Part shown: positions 27,046-35,405 of the stretch, in pieces | Layout: the number at the start of each line of letters is the position of its first letter | How positions within the stretch are numbered: position 1 is the stretch's first letter | The notes under the pieces: generated by a model | Database searches by the model: none | What the model saw: the letters and a program-made list of their open reading frames with translations, nothing else | Told to the model about the DNA's origin: nothing | Assembly: GCA_938092065.1 (NCBI GenBank) | Contig: CALKND010000007.1 | Location: 62,001 to 126,000 of the forward strand | Direction: 5' to 3' | Source of the DNA: an uncultured Rhodospirillales bacterium | Lineage (GTDB): Bacteria > Pseudomonadota > Alphaproteobacteria > Rhodospirillales > JABHCV01 | Length of the DNA stretch: 64,000 nucleotides | Position numbers and translations under genes: made by a program

Positions 27046-28227
27046 TTAGTCAAGAGGCAAACACTGCAAGCTTTTTTTAAGACCGGCGATGAGTGAACCA
27101 ATTCCGGACGTTCTCAATGTAATAAAAGGCTTCAAGCTCTGTTGGCAGAGACGTTTGACTTTATTGGCAGCACCATGGCTTATACAATCAACAGGAAAAA
27201 CTACAGCATCAGCACGTGTGACAGCACTTGCCAACTCTTTCATTGAACGCTCAACGCCTCCATCATGATGAATAAATTTCCCATTTAAATCCTCGACTAG
27301 ATTGCGTAGCCTACATACAGCACTTTGTCGTCCACCAACATACAGTAAACATTGGCCATTTAAATTTAGTGATGATGTATCATCTTTAAACTGATCATTT
27401 CTAGCACAAGCCGACTCTAAAATTTTATTTTCATCTTGCAGTTCATCAACCAATGAATCTAACTCTCGAATACGGCTTTGGTTTTCGTATATGGTTGTAT
27501 TTTTAGCTTTTATTTTTGTGGATAGTTGTAAAATATCACTATTTAGTCTGGAAATACCGTCACAGTTGCAAGAAGTAAGCCGTTCATTTTCTGCTGGTGT
27601 AAAACTTTTTAATTGAATTTGTTGTATTTCTGAACGTAATGTATTTATTGTAGCATCACGGGTGGCTAAGTTTTTGATATGTTGTCGCCGTTGACGATTG
27701 ATCCGCTCTTCCATCTTAGCCAAATTTTCTTCAACCATCTGAAGTTGATGAATGTCAGCCCGGTTTGACGCACCAACCATATGAGACAGCATATGAATGT
27801 CCGCAAACATTCGTTCAGCAAGTTCTATAGTTGAATTTGGGTGACTAAGAATTGACCAATACGGTCCAGGTATGTTTCCAGAATTCAAAGCGCCAACCCA
27901 AAACTCATGAAGTTCAGCCTCAGTGCTCATAGCACGAACTTTTCGAATCGAAGAAGAATGTCGTTTATCTAGAAGCTTATTTAATAATTTTGCAGCTATA
28001 TTAGCTTCTCCCGCTTCTTTCACAAATAAACCATGCAATTGATAATCCACAGAACATTGGATTGTGTGTACGGTCTGGATTTTCAGTTTTCGGGCAAGGC
28101 TGCGAAGATCTGAGAGCTTTAAGCAAGTACCGATAATTGAACAATGCCAACCTTTGGATAACTCCCATAAGCGTCGTTGGCTAATTAATACTTTTGTGGG
28201 CTCTTGTACACTGCAATGCTCACACAT
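27046..28227 (-). CDS. DUF2325 domain-containing protein
   Basis: 393 residues. The N-terminus has a Cys pair (MCEHCSVQEP). Residues about 25-180 are helical. A coiled coil follows (about 185-275: MVEENLAKMEERINRQRRQHIKNLATRD..., then DILQLSTKIKAKNTTIYENQSRIRELDSLVDELQDENKIL). The DUF2325 domain closes the protein (CLLYVGGRQSAVCRLRNLVEDLNGKFIHHDGG..., ADAVVFPVDCISHGAANKVKRLCQQSLKPFITLRTSGIGSL). The last domain has a Rossmann-like pattern and a conserved Asp-Cys-x-Ser-His. The function of DUF2325 is unknown. Start at 28227 overlaps the preceding 69-codon gene by eight bases, marking the third gene of a Fur-box operon. Confidence 0.85.
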   Translation of the reverse strand: MCEHCSVQEPTKVLISQRRLWELSKGWHCSIIGTCLKLSDLRSLARKLKIQTVHTIQCSVDYQLHGLFVKEAGEANIAAKLLNKLLDKRHSSSIRKVRAMSTEAELHEFWVGALNSGNIPGPYWSILSHPNSTIELAERMFADIHMLSHMVGASNRADIHQLQMVEENLAKMEERINRQRRQHIKNLATRDATINTLRSEIQQIQLKSFTPAENERLTSCNCDGISRLNSDILQLSTKIKAKNTTIYENQSRIRELDSLVDELQDENKILESACARNDQFKDDTSSLNLNGQCLLYVGGRQSAVCRLRNLVEDLNGKFIHHDGGVERSMKELASAVTRADAVVFPVDCISHGAANKVKRLCQQSLKPFITLRTSGIGSLIAGLKKSLQCLPLD

Positions 28228-28429
28228 TTTTAGACTCAATAATTTTGAACAACGTATGGAAGATATTGACTGGGGCATCCGTTTGCTCAAGTTCAGTATG
28301 AGCGGTGAAATCGGTACGAAGGTTTTTTGCATCAGCAACATTCAAACTAGTAATGTTATTATTCTGCCAAAGCCATTGTTCTATATTAAAAATTGACGTG
28401 CAAGGTGGGCATCGCAAAGTACTGGTCAT
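28220..28429 (-). CDS. Small protein (69 aa) between PadR-like and DUF2325 genes
   Basis: A 69-residue frame whose ATG overlaps the stop of the upstream gene by four bases (ATGA) and whose stop overlaps the DUF2325 start by eight bases. That tight packing on both sides is the main evidence that it is real. The N-terminus has a Cys-Pro-Pro-Cys motif (LRCPPCTS, residues 5-12), which could bind metal or act in redox; the rest is polar with no membrane segment. I do not recognise the family. The CxxC motif here and the Cys pair at the start of the DUF2325 protein may be related in function. Confidence 0.6.
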   Translation of the reverse strand: MTSTLRCPPCTSIFNIEQWLWQNNNITSLNVADAKNLRTDFTAHTELEQTDAPVNIFHTLFKIIESKNV

Positions 28430-28992
28430 ATGGAGGGACTCTTACTATATTTTGCAATCTGGAGTTCGTCATCAATTTCTTCGCAAATTATATTAAGACT
28501 ATTGAGCGAAGTTTCTAGCCGGTTTGTTTCTATCGACAACCATAAATTGGTAAACCGACCAGTATGCGGACATAATTCTGAGCGTTGGCGGAAATTAGAT
28601 AACCGTTGCTGCAGTCGTGAACGGGTTCTAAACAGTACAGTTCTAGCAGTGTCACAGTCAATAAAATCAAGAAAACAAAACTGCAGGAATTCCCAAGCAA
28701 ACAATTTAGAAGTCAACTCCTCACCAGGATCTCTTAAAACTAAGCTGTGCAATCTTTTTTTTCCTTGTGCAGTGATCTGGACAAAGTCAGAGAAAGCTTC
28801 GTTTTTGTTCAACGTCAAGTATCCGGCACTCACACAACGGTATACAGAAGTATCAACCACTTCTGCCGTTGGGGACCAAAGCTCAGGCATAAGGTTCTTG
28901 GCAGCTGTTATAACTTTTTCAAAATGAAGAGGGTGCTTGTAACAAATTCCAAGTACTGAAAACTCTCCTATATCGTTCGCTGAAAGAAACAT
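28426..28992 (-). CDS. PadR-like winged-helix transcriptional regulator
   Basis: 188 residues. The N-terminal 80 residues follow the PadR winged helix: FSVLGICYKHPLHFEKVITAAKNLMPELWSPTAEVVDTSVYRCVSAGYLTL, then FVQITAQGKKRLHSLVL (the wing). The C-terminal part is helical and ends DDELQIAKYSKSPSI, as in PadR proteins with a dimerisation helix. It is the first gene of a minus-strand operon with the 69-residue protein and DUF2325, starting about 30 bases from a perfect Fur box, so iron control is very likely. Confidence 0.75.
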   Translation of the reverse strand: MFLSANDIGEFSVLGICYKHPLHFEKVITAAKNLMPELWSPTAEVVDTSVYRCVSAGYLTLNKNEAFSDFVQITAQGKKRLHSLVLRDPGEELTSKLFAWEFLQFCFLDFIDCDTARTVLFRTRSRLQQRLSNFRQRSELCPHTGRFTNLWLSIETNRLETSLNSLNIICEEIDDELQIAKYSKSPSI

Positions 28993-29023
28993 AATTTAAA
29001 CTCGTCATTTGCATTAATAAGAA

Positions 29024-29038
29024 TGATAATCATTATCA
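29024..29038. promoter_or_regulatory. Fur box
   Basis: TGATAATCATTATCA matches the 7-1-7 Fur consensus (TGATAATNATTATCA) at every position and is a perfect palindrome; further TATCAT units follow to 29045, extending the site. It is 32 bases upstream of the PadR-like start (minus strand) and about 147 bases upstream of the MFS start (plus strand). Confidence 0.85.
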
Positions 29039-29184
29039 TTATCATATTTTGTATAAATGCAAGTAATAAGTGCAATTATTTTATCATGATAAATAAGACG
29101 CTTAAGTTTTTATAGTTCTCTATTGTCGACAACTTAAACATGAGGCATAAGCCAATTATCTATAATTTTGCTGAGGAGTAATCC

Positions 29185-30507
29185 GTGATTAAGACCATTG
29201 CAAGCTGTTGGGCTCTTTTTCTGGGAATGGCTCTGATTATGCTAGGTAACGGGTTGTCAAACTCATTGCTCGGTCTACATGCTTCTTATAAGGGATTTAG
29301 CATTTCAGCAACTGGATTGGTGATGTCCGGTTATTACGTTGGAATGATTATTGGAGCAAAGTTGGTTCCAGTTATGGTACAACGGGTTGGACATATAAGA
29401 TCTTTTGGTGCACTAGCGTCTTTGGCATCTACCGCTATTCTTGTTCATTATCTTTTTATTGAGCCCTGGGTTTGGTGGACACTACGTTTCATCACTGGAA
29501 TTGCCTATGCCGGCCTATATGTTGTTGCAGAAAGCTGGCTTAACAATACAGCTGAAAATGAAACGCGCGGACAACTATTAGGTTTTTATATGCTAATCGC
29601 TTTTGGCTGTTTGGCAGGTGGTCAGTTCATGCTTAACATCGCAAGCCCTGAAGGGTTTAAGTTATTTATTCTAATTTCTATTTTTGTCAGCGTCGCAGTG
29701 ATACCCATTCTCATCTCAGTCAACCGAGCACCTGTCTTTGAAACAAATGAATCCGTTAGTATCATTCAGTTAATAAAGGTGTCGCCTCTCGGTGTATTAG
29801 GAACATTTGCAAGTGGCACCGGTGCTGGAGCCATTATGGGCATGGGAGCTGTCTATGCGTCCTCTATTGGATTGAGCACAAAGGAAATTTCACTTTTTAT
29901 GGGCAGCCTCATCATCGGTGGTGGGTTTATGCAATATCCAATTGGACGCTTATCTGATATCTTTGGAAGACGTAAAGTTATCATTATGACCTGTTTTGTT
30001 GGCGCAGTCGCTTCACTCGGAGCCATATTGTCTACCGCTTCCGGGTTAGTAATTTACCTGCAAATAGCCATAATTGGTGGATTAAGTTTACCACTTTATC
30101 CGCTATGTACCACACATACCAACGATTACCTCACCCCAAGCCAAAGGGTTGCTGCAAGTGGAACGCTCGTTATGGCGTATGGATGCGGCGCAGCTATTGG
30201 CGCACCGTTTGTTGCTTTTTATATGGAATTAATGGGATCACAAGGGTTTTTTCACGCTATTGGTATATCCTTTGCGTTGGTCAGTATCTTTGCTGTTATC
30301 CGTTCCACTCAACGTGAAGCGACGGCTATTGAGGGTCTGGGTGATTTCAAGCCTTTGGCTCCAGCCCCTGCTAGTGTCTCCCTTAATACAAATCTTGAAT
30401 TGGAAGAAATTGAAGCCGCATCGGGTGCGAGTAAAGTCGAAATTCAAACAAGCTTTGAAGAACTGGTATATGAACTGAATTCAGAATCAGGGAGTGAAAA
30501 AAATTAA
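29185..30507 (+). CDS. MFS transporter (YcaD-like)
   Basis: 440-residue inner-membrane protein with twelve hydrophobic segments in two halves. The opening WALFLGMALIMLGNGLSNSLLGLHASYKGFS and the segment GYYVGMIIGAKLVPVMVQRVGHIRSFG are typical of the YcaD branch of the major facilitator superfamily; the second half has the GRLSDIFGRRKVI loop motif. A 60-residue acidic C-terminal tail (ELEEIEAASG...FEELVYELNSESG) is extra. A TGAGGAG site precedes the GTG start. Substrate unknown. It is divergent from the Fur-box operon and may be controlled by the same box, though the box is far from this start. Confidence 0.9.
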   Translation: MIKTIASCWALFLGMALIMLGNGLSNSLLGLHASYKGFSISATGLVMSGYYVGMIIGAKLVPVMVQRVGHIRSFGALASLASTAILVHYLFIEPWVWWTLRFITGIAYAGLYVVAESWLNNTAENETRGQLLGFYMLIAFGCLAGGQFMLNIASPEGFKLFILISIFVSVAVIPILISVNRAPVFETNESVSIIQLIKVSPLGVLGTFASGTGAGAIMGMGAVYASSIGLSTKEISLFMGSLIIGGGFMQYPIGRLSDIFGRRKVIIMTCFVGAVASLGAILSTASGLVIYLQIAIIGGLSLPLYPLCTTHTNDYLTPSQRVAASGTLVMAYGCGAAIGAPFVAFYMELMGSQGFFHAIGISFALVSIFAVIRSTQREATAIEGLGDFKPLAPAPASVSLNTNLELEEIEAASGASKVEIQTSFEELVYELNSESGSEKN

Positions 30508-30624
30508 TAAACCTGCTTTTGAAAAGCACTAAGAAATTTCTAAAATTATATACAAGTAAAATCTCAACGATTTTTATTTTGCTCTTAAAACATACAACTT
30601 CCGCGAAGGTACAATTAAAATAGA

Positions 30625-31335
30625 TTAAATTTTACTCTCATTCACCCGCTTTGATAGTTCTTCAGTAGTCTCCTTTCGCTCACTATAACGCTCAAGAAAG
30701 TAGGCCTTGTTGTCACGGGTAAGTAACGTGAACTTTATAAGCTCTTCCATGACATCTACCATCCGATCATAGAAGGGTGAGGACTTCATACGATCCATAT
30801 TATCAAACTCCTGAAATGCCTTAGGGGTAGAGGACTGATTTGGGATTGTCAGCAAGCGCATCCAACGGCCCAAGATGCGAAGCTGATTCACTGCATTAAA
30901 ACTCTGTGACCCACCACTAACCTGCATCACTGCAAGCGTCTTACCCTGCGTTGGCCTCACCCCACCAATGGAAAGAGGTATCCAATCGATTTGGGTTTTC
31001 ATAATACCAGTCATTGCGCCATGTCGTTCAGGCGAACACCAAACCATGCCTTCACACCATTTGACCAAATCACGAAGCTCTTGCACTTTTGGATGATCAG
31101 CGTCCGAGTCATCTGGCAAAGGTAGACCCGATGGCCTGTAGGTTTTGACCTCAGCACCTAACTGAGTCAGAATACGAGCGGATTCTTCTGTCATTAATCG
31201 ACTGAAAGAGCGCTCTCTGAGAGAACCGTATAGCAGCAGGATGCGCGGGTCGTGAGACGCAGGTTCAGGTTTCAACAAACGACTCATGTCAATTTTTTGA
31301 AAATGTAATTTATCAATATTCGGAGTATCAGCCAA
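30625..31335 (-). CDS. arsH: ArsH, NADPH-dependent FMN reductase of arsenical resistance
   Basis: 236-residue flavodoxin-like oxidase that detoxifies methylated or aromatic arsenicals and reduces quinones. Almost the whole body matches Ars[22 protein letters not shown] (FMN phosphate loop GSLRERS), [80 protein letters not shown], and [15 protein letters not shown]. Start chosen at the TTG at 31335, with GGGGAGGGG just upstream; this gives the usual ArsH N-terminus ([11 protein letters not shown]). No arsR, arsB or arsC is nearby, so the gene is isolated. Confidence 0.92.
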   Translation of the reverse strand: MADTPNIDKLHFQKIDMSRLLKPEPASHDPRILLLYGSLRERSFSRLMTEESARILTQLGAEVKTYRPSGLPLPDDSDADHPKVQELRDLVKWCEGMVWCSPERHGAMTGIMKTQIDWIPLSIGGVRPTQGKTLAVMQVSGGSQSFNAVNQLRILGRWMRLLTIPNQSSTPKAFQEFDNMDRMKSSPFYDRMVDVMEELIKFTLLTRDNKAYFLERYSERKETTEELSKRVNESKI

Positions 31336-31338
31336 GGC

Positions 31339-31422
31339 AGCCCCCCTCCCCAACGAGGGAAAGTTTTAAGCAAATAGAAAGGTGGGGTTTAAATTTTCTC
31401 GGCCCCCCCTCAATGGGAAACG
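31339..31422. repeat. Two related C-rich short repeats upstream of arsH
   Basis: GCCCCCCTCCCCAACGAGGGAAAG-like (31340-31363) and GGCCCCCCCTCAATGGGAAACG-like (31401-31422) share the pattern CCCCCCTC...GGGAAA. This GC-rich patch stands out from AT-rich surroundings. On the minus strand the first copy also supplies the arsH ribosome-binding site. It may be the trace of an intergenic repeat family. Confidence 0.35.
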
Positions 31423-31570
31423 ATGTATCAATCATGTCAGTCTCTTTTAAAGATAAGATGGGAGCAACAATCCAAATAAAAGCCCAACGACAGCCTAATG
31501 GATCATACAACCCATTCTTTTAGTCTACATTTGAAGTGAGTATGGTAAAAGCAACATTTATAACAATCAA

Positions 31571-31843
31571 TTAGTCTTCTCTCTTAGTCCAATCTTTTGT
31601 GAAATCACAACTCAAGCCACCCTTTTGTGTGCCTGTCATTGACACGCAACGTGCTCCTGTTGGAGTAACAAACTCATAACCTCGCAAGTTCCAACCTTTT
31701 GCTTCAATCGCAAAAGATGTGGCCGATACAGTTGTATCTAGAAGAGATGTGGCTTTTTCCCAAAGACCAGCTTGGGCTGTTCCAAATACAATACTGACGC
31801 TTAGCAACACTGAAAGAGTAACAGTTATTGTTGTCTGTTTCAT
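31571..31843 (-). CDS. Small secreted protein, unknown
   Basis: 90 residues with a clear signal peptide (MKQTTITVTLSVLLSVSIVFGTAQA, cleavage after AQA at 25). The mature 65 residues start GLWEKATSLLDTTVSAT and have two Cys that could form one disulphide (GARCVSMTG, GLSCDFTKDW). GAGCTC near the start may serve as the ribosome site. Probably periplasmic. Family and role not recognised; single gene. Confidence 0.6.
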   Translation of the reverse strand: MKQTTITVTLSVLLSVSIVFGTAQAGLWEKATSLLDTTVSATSFAIEAKGWNLRGYEFVTPTGARCVSMTGTQKGGLSCDFTKDWTKRED

Positions 31844-32157
31844 TGACGAGAGCTCCTGATTTTCTCTATTTATAATCGTTCAAATAGGACGGCGTATATT
31901 TCCATTAAGGTTAAGTGAGTTGCTCAAATACTATAGCGCTAAGATTAATCTTATTTGATATTAGAGAAAAAATGTCTTGGATCACTTGTAAAAATCTCTC
32001 CATATTTATAAGAACACAACGACAGAGATGGCAAAAACTGCTCTTGCGTTACATATTAAAGTAAAATGTAATTAGGAACCTGCTTTTTGTTTTACTTAAG
32101 TCCCATATAAAAAATTTATTAATATCAACATCTTAGAATAAAATCAGCTAAAGTAGG
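31844..32157. other. Intergenic region, no feature seen
   Basis: AT-rich spacer between the small secreted-protein gene and tRNA-Leu, on whose 3' side it lies. I see no gene or clear terminator. Confidence 0.35.
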
Positions 32158-32244
32158 TGGTGCGGGCGGCCGGACTTGAACCGGCAAGGCCGTTAGGCCG
32201 AGAGATTTTAAGTCTCTTGTGTTTACCAATTTCACCACGCCCGC
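32158..32244 (-). tRNA. tRNA-Leu (anticodon TAA)
   Basis: An 87-base tRNA on the minus strand. The acceptor stem GCGGGCG pairs with CGCCCGC, followed by discriminator A and an encoded CCA (32158-32160). The anticodon stem-loop GAGA-CTTAAAA-TCTC gives anticodon TAA. A long variable arm (CGGCCTAACGGCCTTG) confirms the class II tRNA-Leu type, and the T-arm reads CCGGTTCAAGTCCGG. It reads UUA codons. Confidence 0.97.
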
Positions 32245-32268
32245 ACTAATTAGCCTTACTTAACAGCT

Positions 32269-32979
32269 ATGCATATACCACGTTTGTCAATTCGTGCTAA
32301 TACTGAGGTTATGCCTGAGCAAAAAAAATTATTTGACCCAAATCCAGAGCCGCGGTTTAATGAAGACTTCCAGAATTCCTTGGATGATCTTTTTGCTTGG
32401 CGGCGTGATGTGCGCAGGTTTTTAGGCAACCCTGTCGACCCGGACGTGATTGACAGCCTAATCGCCACAGCATGCCTTGCCCCCAGTGTTGGCAACAGTC
32501 AGCCATGGCGTTTTGTCAGCGTTGACAAACCCGAGCGCAGGAACGCTATAAGAGCTAACTTCAAAGAAGCCAATGCGGATGCGCTTAATGATTTTTCGGG
32601 TGAGCAGGCAAAAAAATATGCAACATTAAAGCTGTCTGGCTTAGACCAAGCACCAGTACATCTGGCAGTTTTCGCCGATGTAACAACAAGCCAAGGCCAT
32701 GGCCTTGGCAAGAAAACTATGCCAGAAACTATTGCTTATTCGGTAGTTGGGGCTATCAATACCATGTGGCTGGCTGCCCGTGCCCGAGGCATCGGCTTGG
32801 GTTGGGTATCAATCTTGAGACCGGAAAGCATTAATTCTATTCTTGATGTTCCGAAGGACTGGCTGCTAGTCGCCTACCTGTGCATTGGCTATCCCGAAGA
32901 AGAACACCTAGACCCAGAATTGCAACGACATGGCTGGCAGCACGGTGTATCAGCGAAGGACGTAACTATTCGGCGCTAG
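32269..32979 (+). CDS. bluB: 5,6-dimethylbenzimidazole synthase BluB
   Basis: Flavin-destroying enzyme that turns reduced FMN into 5,6-dimethylbenzimidazole, the lower ligand of B12. 236 residues, nitroreductase fold, with BluB-specific stretches: LFAWRRDVRRF (about 43-53), SVGNSQPWRFVSV, LSGLDQAPVHLAVFAD, and GLGKKTMPETIAYSVVGAINTMWLAARARGIGLGWVSIL. Start could be the ATG at 32269 or the one at 32311 (MPEQKKL); neither has a good ribosome site. It ends with a 14-base convergent overlap with the CinA-like gene. With cobST and nrdJ in the window, it supports endogenous cobalamin synthesis. Confidence 0.93.
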   Translation: MHIPRLSIRANTEVMPEQKKLFDPNPEPRFNEDFQNSLDDLFAWRRDVRRFLGNPVDPDVIDSLIATACLAPSVGNSQPWRFVSVDKPERRNAIRANFKEANADALNDFSGEQAKKYATLKLSGLDQAPVHLAVFADVTTSQGHGLGKKTMPETIAYSVVGAINTMWLAARARGIGLGWVSILRPESINSILDVPKDWLLVAYLCIGYPEEEHLDPELQRHGWQHGVSAKDVTIRR

Positions 32980-33715
32980 ATTCCTCAAAATGTTCAACAT
33001 CAAAACCTGAAACCAGTTCAGTGACTGCCTCAGTCGCCTCATTAAGAGCGTCTTGATCAGCACCGCGCAAAACCAAGGCCGTACCCAATTTTCCATTGCG
33101 GATAAATGGATAGCTGCCAATTTCAGTTTCAGAATGGGCATTTTGCACATCTCCTAGGCCCTTAGCTAGACTGCCTTCACCCATAAAGGCAACTATAGTT
33201 CTAGATTTCATGGGCTTGCCGGGAATGAGACGCTCTTTGAGAGCCTCATACATAGCTTGCATGATTCTCGGGACACCGGCCAGCACGAAGACGTTTCCAA
33301 TCTGATATCCCGGCGCCTTACTGATGGGATTATCAACTAATATGGCCCCTTCGGGAACTTCACACATTTTCAAGCGTTGCTCATTGAGGTCTTCCGCATT
33401 GGCGTAGTGCTGGCACAACAGGGCCACCGCTTCTGGATCACGAATTAGGGGCAAACCAAATGCCTCAGCAACTGCAGCAGATGTTATGTCATCGTGGGTT
33501 GGGCCAATGCCACCAGTGGTAAAGACGTGATCGTATTTGTTGCGACATTCATTAAGAGTATTAATTATAGTTTCAAAATCATCTGCGATGACACGTGCTT
33601 CGACTAGGCGAATGCCGATTTCGTTCATGCGTTTACCTAAAAAAGCTAAGTTTAAATCCTGTGTCCGGCCAGATAGAATTTCATTTCCAATAATTATCAG
33701 ACAAGCACTACTCAT
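32966..33715 (-). CDS. CinA-like/molybdopterin-binding domain protein
   Basis: 249 residues covering the MoCF_biosynth (MoaB/MogA-like) domain found at the N-terminus of CinA: LIIIGNEILSGRTQDLN, TTGGIGPTHDDITSAAVAEAFG, and VFVLAGVPRIMQAMYE. The C-terminal NMN deamidase domain of full CinA is absent; a roughly 80-residue tail of another type takes its place. Family members of this length occur alone in alphaproteobacteria. The start overlaps the nudix gene stop by four bases (ATGA), making it the last gene of the ppiC-argJ-nudix operon. Confidence 0.88.
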   Translation of the reverse strand: MSSACLIIIGNEILSGRTQDLNLAFLGKRMNEIGIRLVEARVIADDFETIINTLNECRNKYDHVFTTGGIGPTHDDITSAAVAEAFGLPLIRDPEAVALLCQHYANAEDLNEQRLKMCEVPEGAILVDNPISKAPGYQIGNVFVLAGVPRIMQAMYEALKERLIPGKPMKSRTIVAFMGEGSLAKGLGDVQNAHSETEIGSYPFIRNGKLGTALVLRGADQDALNEATEAVTELVSGFDVEHFEESSAE

Positions 33716-34206
33716 AACCAGTCCCTCAAAATTGCCACTAGCGGAATATCCGCCGCTGGCATTTCATTTGCTTTTATTTCCAAAGGGTAACGCCATTTAA
33801 GCTCCTGACCTTCATTTGCATTTACCATACCCTTCCAGACACGGCAAACAAAGAGCGGCATCAATAGATGAAAGGATTGTTCCCCTTTCATATTTTTCTT
33901 ATAAATATGAGAGGCAAATGTGAGCGGAGCCAGACAACTCTCAGTTACGTCAATATTAAGTTCTTCGGCGAGCTCGCGAACAAGCGCCTTTTCAGGCGTT
34001 TCATTTTTTTCGACCTTTCCACCGGGAAATTCCCATAGCCCCTCCATAGCTTTGCCTTGAGGGCGTCTTGCTAACAACACACGACCATCCGTATCAACAA
34101 GAGCGACAGCGGAAACTAGAATTGTTGGAACCGCGCCTTCTGGTTTATTAACCTCGGCTCCGTAACAACCCAAATCAGGATCTATAATCGGCATTGATAG
34201 TAACAT
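33712..34206 (-). CDS. NUDIX hydrolase, MutT-like
   Basis: About 164 residues. The MutT core starts at ILVSAVALVDTDGRVLLARRPQGKAMEGLWEFPGGK and runs into the nudix box GKVEKNETPEKALVRELAEELNI, complete except that the usual last Gly is Asn. These enzymes clear 8-oxo-dGTP. A weak spot is the start: the frame extends back into argJ. The ATG at 34206 or 34194 overlaps the argJ 3' end by about 30 or 20 bases; neither has a clear ribosome site, so translation is probably coupled to argJ. Confidence 0.88.
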   Translation of the reverse strand: MLLSMPIIDPDLGCYGAEVNKPEGAVPTILVSAVALVDTDGRVLLARRPQGKAMEGLWEFPGGKVEKNETPEKALVRELAEELNIDVTESCLAPLTFASHIYKKNMKGEQSFHLLMPLFVCRVWKGMVNANEGQELKWRYPLEIKANEMPAADIPLVAILRDWL

Positions 34207-35398
34207 ATCTATGAGTGAGATCGCAGGTCCACACGGTAGCCTTGCCAACATCAATACCCACATCAACAGATATGTCGATGTCGCAACCCTTCATGTGTTT
34301 AGCTACTGGGGTTTCATCGTAGCCAGAAATGACCTGGCCACCCTCTGTAATGGCTATTCCACCAATATGAATGGCCAATTTATCTCGGTCGGCTTTTTCA
34401 CCCGCCTTACCGACAGCCATGACAATTCGACCCCAGTTAGGGTCTTCGCCAGCAACCGCAGTCTTGACCAGAGGGGAATTGGCAATAGCCAAACCTATGC
34501 GTTTAGCGGCTCCATCATTGTCAGCCCCGGTAACAGTGACGGAAATAAACTTAGAAGCTCCCTCGCCATCTCTGACGACTTGGCAAGCCAAGTCAATCAG
34601 CAACTCACTTAGTTTTGCCCTAAAGTCGTCAAGCGGTGCCGCTTTATCATTTCCTGCTAGGCCAGTGGCAAAGAGCATCAGGCTATCACTGGTTGAGGTG
34701 TCACTATCCACCGTAATAGCATTGAAAGATACATCTGCCCCGCTTGCCAAAAGATCTTGCAAGGATTTGGAATCAATGTCTGCATCAGTGAAGATAAATG
34801 CCAACATCGTAGCCATGTCTGGAGCGATCATTCCAGATCCTTTAGCAATACCGTTGATGGTCACCAGAGTACCACCTATATCCGCGGTGCAACTCGCCCC
34901 TTTTGCAAAAGTATCCGTAGTTAAGATAGATTGAGCAGCCTTTTCCCAGTTGTTTTCATCTAATGCTTCTTGAACTGTTGGTAGAATGGCCGTCAGTTTT
35001 TCATCAGGTAAAGGTTCCCCTATAACCCCAGTCGACGCTACAAAAACCTTTGACGGACAACATGAAAACAAGGCAGCAGCAGCCTCAACAGTACGCTTGA
35101 CAGAAGCATCACCCGCCTTACCTGTGAAGGCATTAGCATTTCCTGAGTTCACTACAAGAGCCTCAGCCTGACCACCACCCAACGCTTTGCGGCACCATTC
35201 AACCGGGGCAGAAGCCGTCAATGAACGTGTATAGACCCCAGCCACTGTCGTCCCAGATACCAATTGAGCAATCATCATATCATTACGCCCCTGATACTTA
35301 ATTTCTGTCGTACCAACAGCCAAGCGAACACCTGAAATGACTGGCATCAATGGGAAAACTTTCGGTGCTAGGGGGGACTTATCGACCATGACATTCAC
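34175..35398 (-). CDS. argJ: Bifunctional glutamate N-acetyltransferase/N-acetylglutamate synthase ArgJ
   Basis: 407 residues. ArgJ moves the acetyl group from N-acetylornithine to glutamate in arginine synthesis. The autocleavage site GKGSGMIAPDMATMLAF is present, with the Thr of ATML becoming the nucleophile of the beta chain. AVVNSGNANAFTG-type (VVNSGNANAFTG) and EDPNWGRIVMAVG segments are also typical. It lies seven bases after the foldase gene and overlaps the nudix gene, an arrangement familiar in Rhodospirillales. Confidence 0.97.
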   Translation of the reverse strand: MNVMVDKSPLAPKVFPLMPVISGVRLAVGTTEIKYQGRNDMMIAQLVSGTTVAGVYTRSLTASAPVEWCRKALGGGQAEALVVNSGNANAFTGKAGDASVKRTVEAAAALFSCCPSKVFVASTGVIGEPLPDEKLTAILPTVQEALDENNWEKAAQSILTTDTFAKGASCTADIGGTLVTINGIAKGSGMIAPDMATMLAFIFTDADIDSKSLQDLLASGADVSFNAITVDSDTSTSDSLMLFATGLAGNDKAAPLDDFRAKLSELLIDLACQVVRDGEGASKFISVTVTGADNDGAAKRIGLAIANSPLVKTAVAGEDPNWGRIVMAVGKAGEKADRDKLAIHIGGIAITEGGQVISGYDETPVAKHMKGCDIDISVDVGIDVGKATVWTCDLTHRYVTINADYRS

Positions 35399-35405
35399 AT
35401 AGCCC

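Noticed and set aside
31328-31510. 60-codon minus-strand frame upstream of arsH
   Set aside because: It spans the GC-rich repeat patch and overlaps the arsH start and ribosome site; the product looks like translated repeat.
34211-35171. Plus-strand frames across argJ
   Set aside because: Antisense shadows of an intact ArgJ.
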